Part shown: piece by piece, positions 25,178 to 29,048 of the stretch
Layout: every line of letters starts with the position of its first letter
How positions within the stretch are numbered: the stretch's first letter is position 1
Notes under the pieces: generated by a model
Told to the model about the DNA's origin: nothing
Seen by the model: the letters and a program-made list of their open reading frames with translations, nothing else
The model's database searches: none
Program-made: the position numbers and the translations under genes
NCBI GenBank assembly: GCA_017452945.1
Contig: JAFTLD010000027.1
Location: 1-29,048 of the forward strand
DNA: 29,048 bases
Source: Clostridia bacterium
Lineage (GTDB): Bacteria; Bacillota_A; Clostridia; Oscillospirales; CAG-272
Direction of reading: 5' to 3'

Positions 25178-25206
25178 TTGACAAAATATAAAAACAGTCG
25201 TACAAT
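25178..25206 (+). promoter_or_regulatory. Promoter of the TPP riboswitch-thiT unit
   Basis: TTGACA (25178-25183), 17 bp, TACAAT (25201-25206). Transcription would begin about 20 bases before the aptamer. Confidence 0.8.
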
Positions 25207-25227
25207 ATATGCGAACAACCGCATAAA

Positions 25228-25328
25228 AAATCAGGGGTGCTGACGGAAATCGTGAGTTTCCAACGGCTGAGATGCGCGCAAGCGTGAACCCTTAACCTGA
25301 TACGGATAATACCGGCGTAGGAAGATTT
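25228..25328 (+). ncRNA. TPP riboswitch (THI element)
   Basis: The aptamer senses thiamine pyrophosphate. The conserved parts are in order: AGGGGTGCTGA (from about 25233), CTGAGAT in the pyrimidine-sensor arm (from about 25267), ACCCTTAACCTGAT (from about 25289), and GGATAATACCGGCGTAGGAA near the end. The variable arm GAAATCGTGAGTTTC lies between the first two. Together with the downstream terminator hairpin (25352-25390) and the thiT gene, this is a classic transcriptional off-switch: ligand binding should favour termination. Confidence 0.97.
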
Positions 25329-25351
25329 GCACATACTTGAGATAGGAATCC

Positions 25352-25390
25352 TCAACCGCACGGAGATTTTTCGTGCGGTTGATTTTTATT
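25352..25390 (+). terminator. Riboswitch-controlled terminator
   Basis: TCAACCGCACG (25352-25362) pairs with CGTGCGGTTGA (25372-25382) and is followed by TTTTATTT (25383-25390). It lies between the TPP aptamer and the thiT ribosome site. The antiterminator pairing was not resolved. Confidence 0.85.
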
Positions 25391-25406
25391 TCAAGGAGGA
25401 GGATTT

Positions 25407-26078
25407 ATGAATACCTCACAAAAAACCAAACGGTTGACCGTCAGTGCCATCATGCTGGCTACCGCTGTCATTCTCGCGCTGATCAGCTCACCCATCCCGC
25501 CCCTGCCCTTTGGCGGCAGCTTTACTGTTGCCAGCATGCTGCCCATCGTACTGATCGCCTACATGTACGGCACCAAATGGGGACTTTTTTCCGCGTTCAC
25601 CTACGCGATCATTCAGATCATCATGGACCTGATGCTTGGCAAGGGCTCGACCTTGCTTGCCTATTTTCTGCCCACCAGCGAGGACTTTATGGGCTTTGGC
25701 GTTGCGATCGGCATTTTGATCCTTGACTATTTCGTAGCCTATACCGTACTCGGTCTTGGCGGTGTGCTGCGAAACAAGCTGCCCAAGGTGCCTGCCATTA
25801 TTCTGGGAGTACTGATTGCCCTAGGCGCGCGCTACGCGGTGCATATATGCTCGGGCTTTCTCTTCTTCGCCTCTTGGGCAGAATGGTTCTTTACGCAAGA
25901 GGGCTTTTATGCCATCGGTGACGTAATCCTGAATGCCTTCAGCGGACATTTGCTGTCCATCATTTACTCGATCATCTACAATGGCACCTACATGATCCCC
26001 GAAATCGTGATCACTGCGATCTGCGCTTCGGGCGTGGCGTTCATTCCCTATATCAAGAAATACGACGTCAAGTCTTGA
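25407..26078 (+). CDS. thiT: Thiamine ECF transporter S component ThiT
   Basis: This integral membrane protein binds thiamine and works with the shared ECF energizing module (EcfA/A'/T), whose genes are not in this window. The 223-residue product has about six hydrophobic segments. The family features include GGSFTVASMLPIVLIAYMYGTKWG in the first third and DYFVAYTVLGLGGVLRN in the middle, close to known ThiT sequences. Regulation by the TPP riboswitch just upstream agrees with the assignment. AAGGAGGAGG lies about 4-7 bases before the ATG. The stop codon overlaps the -35 box of the next gene, rnpB. Confidence 0.95.
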   Translation: MNTSQKTKRLTVSAIMLATAVILALISSPIPPLPFGGSFTVASMLPIVLIAYMYGTKWGLFSAFTYAIIQIIMDLMLGKGSTLLAYFLPTSEDFMGFGVAIGILILDYFVAYTVLGLGGVLRNKLPKVPAIILGVLIALGARYAVHICSGFLFFASWAEWFFTQEGFYAIGDVILNAFSGHLLSIIYSIIYNGTYMIPEIVITAICASGVAFIPYIKKYDVKS

Positions 26079-26103
26079 CTTTTTGCCGCCCTTGTGCTAT
26101 AAT
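26075..26103 (+). promoter_or_regulatory. Promoter of rnpB
   Basis: TTGACT (26075-26080, overlapping the thiT stop), 17 bp, TATAAT (26098-26103) with an extended TG. It predicts transcription from about 26109, exactly where the RNA's P1 helix starts. Confidence 0.85.
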
Positions 26104-26108
26104 CGCAC

Positions 26109-26475
26109 TTGCAGCTTAGCTAAACGGCCGCGCCGTATGTTGCCGAAAGGTATTACGGTGAGGAAAGTCCGGGCTTTACAGGGCAAGGGTAACTGATAAC
26201 GTCAGCCGCGGGTAACCGCCGGGAAAGTGCAACAGAAATAAACCGCCATGAAAATGGTAAGGATGGAAAGGCGAGGTAAGAGCTCACCCACTTCTACGGT
26301 AACGTAGACTTGCTGTAAACCCTACCCAAAGCAACACCGTTCGGGGAATGTCTGCCCGACAGCCGCAAGGACCCGATGGGTGGCACGAGCGCAAAACGCT
26401 CGGAGCTTTTTGGTGACAAGAAGCAAAGATAGATGGCCGTTCTCGACAGAACCCGGCTTACAGGCAAAACTGCAA
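26109..26475 (+). ncRNA. rnpB: RNase P RNA
   Basis: This is the catalytic RNA that removes tRNA 5' leaders. The universal core GAGGAAAGTCCGGGCT lies at about 26160-26176, AACAGAAATA at about 26231-26240, and the 3' element ACAGAACCCGGCTTA at 26446-26460. The ends pair as P1: TTGCAG (26109-26114) with CTGCAA (26470-26475), extended by further pairs. The length of about 367 nt is normal. No protein subunit gene is nearby. Whether it is class A or B was not resolved by eye. Confidence 0.97.
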
Positions 26476-26508
26476 AAAAGAACCAACCGCGCGCGGTTGG
26501 TTCTTTTT
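26475..26508 (+). terminator. Terminator of rnpB (34-bp perfect palindrome, extendable to 66 nt)
   Basis: AAAAAGAACCAACCGCG and its complement (26475-26491 and 26492-26508) form a perfect palindrome ending in TTTTT. The outer arms TTACAGGCAAAAC (26458-26470) and GTTTTGCCTGTAA (26511-26523) extend it to 66 nt with small bulges; the left outer arm is also part of mature RNase P RNA. Confidence 0.9.
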
Positions 26509-26525
26509 GCGTTTTGCCTGTAACT

Positions 26526-26633
26526 CTTGCGCAGCAAGAATATCACTCTTAGTTATATTGCCTCGGGCGAGTGATATTGCGCGGCAAACCGCGCAGTGAT
26601 ATTCACCTACGGTGAGTTTTATTCGCTGCGCGA
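26526..26633. repeat. Mini-hairpin repeat cluster 4
   Basis: Linker AATATCACT lies at 26539-26547, then the orientation switches: AGTTATATT (26551), AGTGATATT (26570 and 26595) and a degenerate AGTTTTATT (26615). Hairpins are CTTGC/GCAAG, GCC/GGC, GCGCGG/CCGCGC, CACC/GGTG and TCGC/GCGA. It lies between the rnpB terminator and the promoter of the alcohol dehydrogenase. Confidence 0.85.
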
Positions 26634-26677
26634 GTTGTGTGTGTTTTTACAAATTTCATGAAAATTCCTGATTTCCC

Positions 26678-26706
26678 TTGCAAGCCCGGCGTTTTTGTGC
26701 TATAAT
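26678..26706 (+). promoter_or_regulatory. Promoter of the alcohol dehydrogenase
   Basis: TTGCAA (26678-26683), 17 bp, TATAAT (26701-26706) in the extended context TGTGCTATAAT also seen before lon and rnpB. Confidence 0.75.
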
Positions 26707-26742
26707 GTATTTGTAGATTTATGCCAACAGGAGCAAAACCCC

Positions 26743-27888
26743 ATGAAAGAATTCCACATCGGTACACAAATATATTTCGGAGAATCGGCACTGGACAGAC
26801 TGTCGCAGATCAACTTTGATCGCGTCATCATTCTTGCCGACCCCTTTGTCGTGACCTCGGGGCTGATCGAGCACGTGACCAAGCGTCTTGACAGCGCGGG
26901 CGTTTCCTATTCCCTGTTTACCGATATCGTGCCCGATCCTCCTGTTGATAAGGTGATTGCAGGCGTAGCAGAGGTGCTTCGAGGCAAATATCCATGTATG
27001 ATCGCCATCGGCGGTGGCTCTGCCATCGATACCGCCAAAGCTGTTCGTAAATTCGCAGGTCAGATCGAGCCCGGTTATGCACCCCGCCTGATCGCCATTC
27101 CCACCACGTCGGGTACGGGTAGCGAGGTAACCTCGTTTGCCGTGATCTCCAATCCCGCTGAAGACAAGAAATATCCTCTTTGCGCCGAGGACATGATGCC
27201 CGAAGAAGCCATCCTTGATGAGGTGCTGGTCAAATCGGTTCCTGCAGCCGTAACGGCAGACACAGGTATGGACGTCATGACACACGCAATCGAGGCATAC
27301 GTCAGCACAAACAACAATGAGTTTTCGGGCGCTTTGGCAGAAAAATCGGTAGAAATCTGCGGTCAGTTCCTGATCCGCTCCTGGGCTGATAACAACGACT
27401 CACACGCACGACGCAAGATGCACATCGCGGCATGTCTTGCAGGCATTGCCTTTAATTCCGCTTCACTTGGCTTGGTACACGGTATGGCACACCAGCTTGG
27501 CGCACATTTGCATATTCCGCACGGCAGAAGCTGTGCGCTGCTGCTCCCCTCTCTGATCGAATATAACAGCGGCATTACCACCAGTTCGCGTTCACAGGCC
27601 GAATATCCCCCTTGCGTACGTAAATATTGCAACGTGGCAAGAATTCTTGGCGTGAGCAACTTCAACGAGATCACCACCGTGCGTGCGCTGATCAGTTACG
27701 TGCATTTTCTCTCACAGGAGATGCACATGCCTGCACGCGTGTCCGAAGCGGTCAGCATTTCCCATGAGGAGTATCTTGCATTGGTGGACACAATGGCCGA
27801 GGGCGCCTTGGCAGACTCCTGCACCGCAACCAATCCCCGCGTGCCGACAAAGCAAGAGGTCGTGGAGATATATAAAAGTATTTGGTAA
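26743..27888 (+). CDS. Iron-containing alcohol dehydrogenase
   Basis: An NAD(P)-dependent type III alcohol dehydrogenase, probably reducing an aldehyde in fermentation; the substrate is not clear. The 381-residue protein has the N-terminal dinucleotide-binding domain with IGGGSAIDTAKAV and PTTSGTGSEVTSFAVIS. The metal-binding C-terminal domain has the ligands in DTGMDVMTHAIEAYVS (Asp, His) and LVHGMAHQLGAHLHIPHG (His residues). The length and order fit the family (butanol or 1,3-propanediol dehydrogenase-like). The ATG at 26743 has AGGAG 10 or so bases upstream; the in-frame ATG at 26695 lies before the -10 box and cannot be used. It is a single-gene unit with its own promoter and palindromic terminator. 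Confidence 0.93.
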   Translation: MKEFHIGTQIYFGESALDRLSQINFDRVIILADPFVVTSGLIEHVTKRLDSAGVSYSLFTDIVPDPPVDKVIAGVAEVLRGKYPCMIAIGGGSAIDTAKAVRKFAGQIEPGYAPRLIAIPTTSGTGSEVTSFAVISNPAEDKKYPLCAEDMMPEEAILDEVLVKSVPAAVTADTGMDVMTHAIEAYVSTNNNEFSGALAEKSVEICGQFLIRSWADNNDSHARRKMHIAACLAGIAFNSASLGLVHGMAHQLGAHLHIPHGRSCALLLPSLIEYNSGITTSSRSQAEYPPCVRKYCNVARILGVSNFNEITTVRALISYVHFLSQEMHMPARVSEAVSISHEEYLALVDTMAEGALADSCTATNPRVPTKQEVVEIYKSIW

Positions 27889-27918
27889 AAAGAGAACCGA
27901 CGCGTCGGTTCTCTTTTT
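27887..27918. terminator. Bidirectional terminator, 32-bp perfect palindrome
   Basis: AAAAAGAGAACCGACG (27887-27902) is followed directly by its exact complement (27903-27918), ending in a T-run on either strand. It begins inside the stop codon of the alcohol dehydrogenase and separates it from the convergent lipoprotein. Confidence 0.9.
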
Positions 27919-27920
27919 TC

Positions 27921-28026
27921 ACTCGGTGCAGCCGAATATCACTCGCGCAGCGAATATCACTTGGACGAAGTCCAAATATCACTCGCCGCAGGCGAATATC
28001 ACTGATCTCTGCCCACGGCAGAGATC
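27921..28026. repeat. Mini-hairpin repeat cluster 5, overlapping a coding end
   Basis: Four perfect AATATCACT linkers lie at 27935, 27953, 27975 and 27995. Hairpins between them are CGC/GCG, TGGAC/GTCCA and CGCC/GGCG, and the last is GATCTCTGCC/GGCAGAGATC (28004-28026). The last linker contains the stop codon of the minus-strand lipoprotein (27999-28001), and the last hairpin lies within its coding sequence. Confidence 0.88.
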
Positions 28027-28817
28027 TCCGCTCCTCCCCACTCAACCACGCAAAAGCCCTTTCTAACAAACGGCTCAAATTCCTGTGGCTCGATCTCAAC
28101 CGCTTGGTCCAGCGGCATATAGGCCATAAACACACGCAACAGGCTATCGGGCGCAGGATCGATCTGCAGCTTTGCTCCGTCGGTGTAAGCATCGGTCTGG
28201 AAGCTGATCAGATTGTACGCATTATTCTGCATGCGGGGCAGCCAGTAAATGATAAACTCGTTGGCCTCGCGTGCGTTCAGCCCCTGCTCTGCCAAAGCCC
28301 ACTCCAGAAATGCAGCGGTATCTTCGCCCGCAACGCAAAAGCCGCGCGAGAAATCATATTCCGTATCGGTCTTTCCCTCCCAGAACAGGCAGTAATATTG
28401 CTTGCCATCCGGGAACACCAGCGTGCCGTCGGGGTAAGCGACGAAATTCTGCCAGCCAAGTGAGCCGTGATCGGGATAGGTGAAGGTCAGCTTGCCGTCA
28501 AGAAGCACGCGCAAATCAATTTCGGTAGGCACTTCGGGATACAGATAAATCACCGGCTTTTCGGCAACCACCTCGTCGGTGCAAACGTGCGTGTCCTCCT
28601 CGGTGGTTACCTCTTCGGTGGTTACCTCATCAGTGGTTGGAGGCTCCGTGCTTGGAATCTCGGGCAAAACGTCGGTCCCGATCGGAACTGGATCGGTAGG
28701 ATACGTATCCGCTTCGGTGCTCTGTGCGCCCCATCCATATAAGGGATCGTCATTGGCGCAGGCTGCAAGCAAGCAAAGACATAACAAAATTGCGAAACAT
28801 AGGCTCAGTTTTTTCAT
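27999..28817 (-). CDS. Lipoprotein with KPVIYLYP motif
   Basis: A 272-residue lipoprotein with lipobox LAAC (Cys20), a linker rich in Thr/Asp/Glu (VTTEEVTTEED), then a domain beginning EKPVIYLYPEVPTEIDLRV. This opening, together with LTFTYPDHGSLGWQNFVAYPDGTL and QYYCLFWEG, is a recognisable widespread pattern in Clostridial surface proteins, but I know of no established function. The middle contains a helical segment (FLEWALAEQGLNAREANEFIIYWLPRM). The extreme C-terminus, EISAVGRDQ, is encoded by the last hairpin of repeat cluster 5. AAAGGAGGG lies about 7 bases before the ATG. No clear promoter was found. Confidence 0.82.
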   Translation of the reverse strand: MKKLSLCFAILLCLCLLAACANDDPLYGWGAQSTEADTYPTDPVPIGTDVLPEIPSTEPPTTDEVTTEEVTTEEDTHVCTDEVVAEKPVIYLYPEVPTEIDLRVLLDGKLTFTYPDHGSLGWQNFVAYPDGTLVFPDGKQYYCLFWEGKTDTEYDFSRGFCVAGEDTAAFLEWALAEQGLNAREANEFIIYWLPRMQNNAYNLISFQTDAYTDGAKLQIDPAPDSLLRVFMAYMPLDQAVEIEPQEFEPFVRKGFCVVEWGGAEISAVGRDQ

Positions 28818-29048
28818 TGTGAATCCCTCCTTTGGATTTTCTTCACTTATATAAACGATAAAAATTCAAAAATGTTCCCGAAAATACAAAAAAAGTTGCG
28901 CAATTACGCCAATGTCATTAAGTTAATTTAGTGACGCGAAAGAAAGATGCACTTAACAAAGCTGAAAAAGCAGAGTTAAGTGCATTTTTCGTGAAAAAGG
29001 CATGGCGAAAAGACAGACGAGAAAGTCTGTCAAAAAAGTATTGCAAAA
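28818..29048. other. Right edge: inverted repeats, possible partial gene
   Basis: ATGCACTTAAC (28947-28957) pairs with GTTAAGTGCAT (28975-28985), followed by TTTT, which resembles a plus-strand terminator. A second hairpin, ACAGAC/GTCTGT, follows near 29013-29030. An in-frame ATG at 29002 opens a frame (MAKRQTRKSVKK) that runs off the window, but AAAGG is only one base upstream, too close for a good ribosome site. A GTG frame from 28931 is also open to the edge. Neither can be supported as a gene from this window. Confidence 0.35.

Noticed and set aside
27921..28026. CRISPR array
   Set aside because: The repeated unit is only 9 bases and the intervening units are 9-23-base palindromes. There are no 28-36-base repeats, leader or cas genes.

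Overview
The window looks like chromosomal DNA of an uncultured anaerobic Firmicute of class Clostridia, roughly of the Oscillospirales/Christensenellales kind. The signs are strong AGGAGG-type ribosome sites, near-consensus sigma-A promoters with 17-bp spacers, a ytfI-ytfJ pair and a dacF-like carboxypeptidase of sporulation descent, a THI-box thiamine transporter, and many small exported proteins with Thr/Glu-rich linkers. The taxonomic placement is inference from gene content, not from a marker gene. No tRNA, CRISPR array, prophage or transposase gene was seen.

Positions 1-745 are non-coding: a repeat cluster, a terminator for something to the left, a promoter-to-terminator unit that looks like an unidentified ~180-nt RNA gene, and the lon promoter. 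Positions 745-11154 form a mostly tightly packed plus-strand housekeeping block: lon, engB, a repeat cluster, lysA, an M50 protease, scpA, scpB, a DUF2953 protein (YtfI-like), ytfJ, dacF, an RluB/RsuA-type pseudouridine synthase and a small possible GNAT-fold protein. Several of these genes overlap by 4 or 8 bases. The block serves proteolysis, ribosome assembly, lysine and peptidoglycan supply, chromosome segregation, and spore or cell-wall functions.

Positions 11245-22065 are mainly envelope genes: a Thr/Glu-rich surface protein, a minus-strand AMP-forming acyl-CoA ligase, a 1073-residue beta-helix lipoprotein with three C-terminal modules, an unidentified lipoprotein followed by an orphan solute-binding lipoprotein, and a convergent DUF4886/SGNH lipoprotein. 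The minus-strand glycolytic pair pgk-tpiA follows, then another Thr/Glu-linker lipoprotein, a TPP riboswitch with thiT, the RNase P RNA gene, an iron-containing alcohol dehydrogenase, and a lipoprotein with a KPVIYLYP motif. The last 231 bases carry inverted repeats but no secure gene.

The most unusual element is a dispersed intergenic repeat seen in five clusters (1-129, 3846-3939, 20411-20585, 26526-26633, 27921-28026). A nearly constant 9-mer linker, AATATCACT (or AGTGATATT on the other strand), separates mini-hairpins whose arms differ almost every time but usually remain self-complementary, with mostly 3-4-nt loops. It looks like the reverse of a CRISPR array: constant short linkers and variable palindromic units. 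One cluster sits inside a 324-bp element bounded by perfect 14-bp inverted repeats, and another runs into the end of a coding region and supplies its stop codon. A second structural oddity is a ~200-bp nested imperfect palindrome at 14125-14324, possibly a MITE or a structured RNA.
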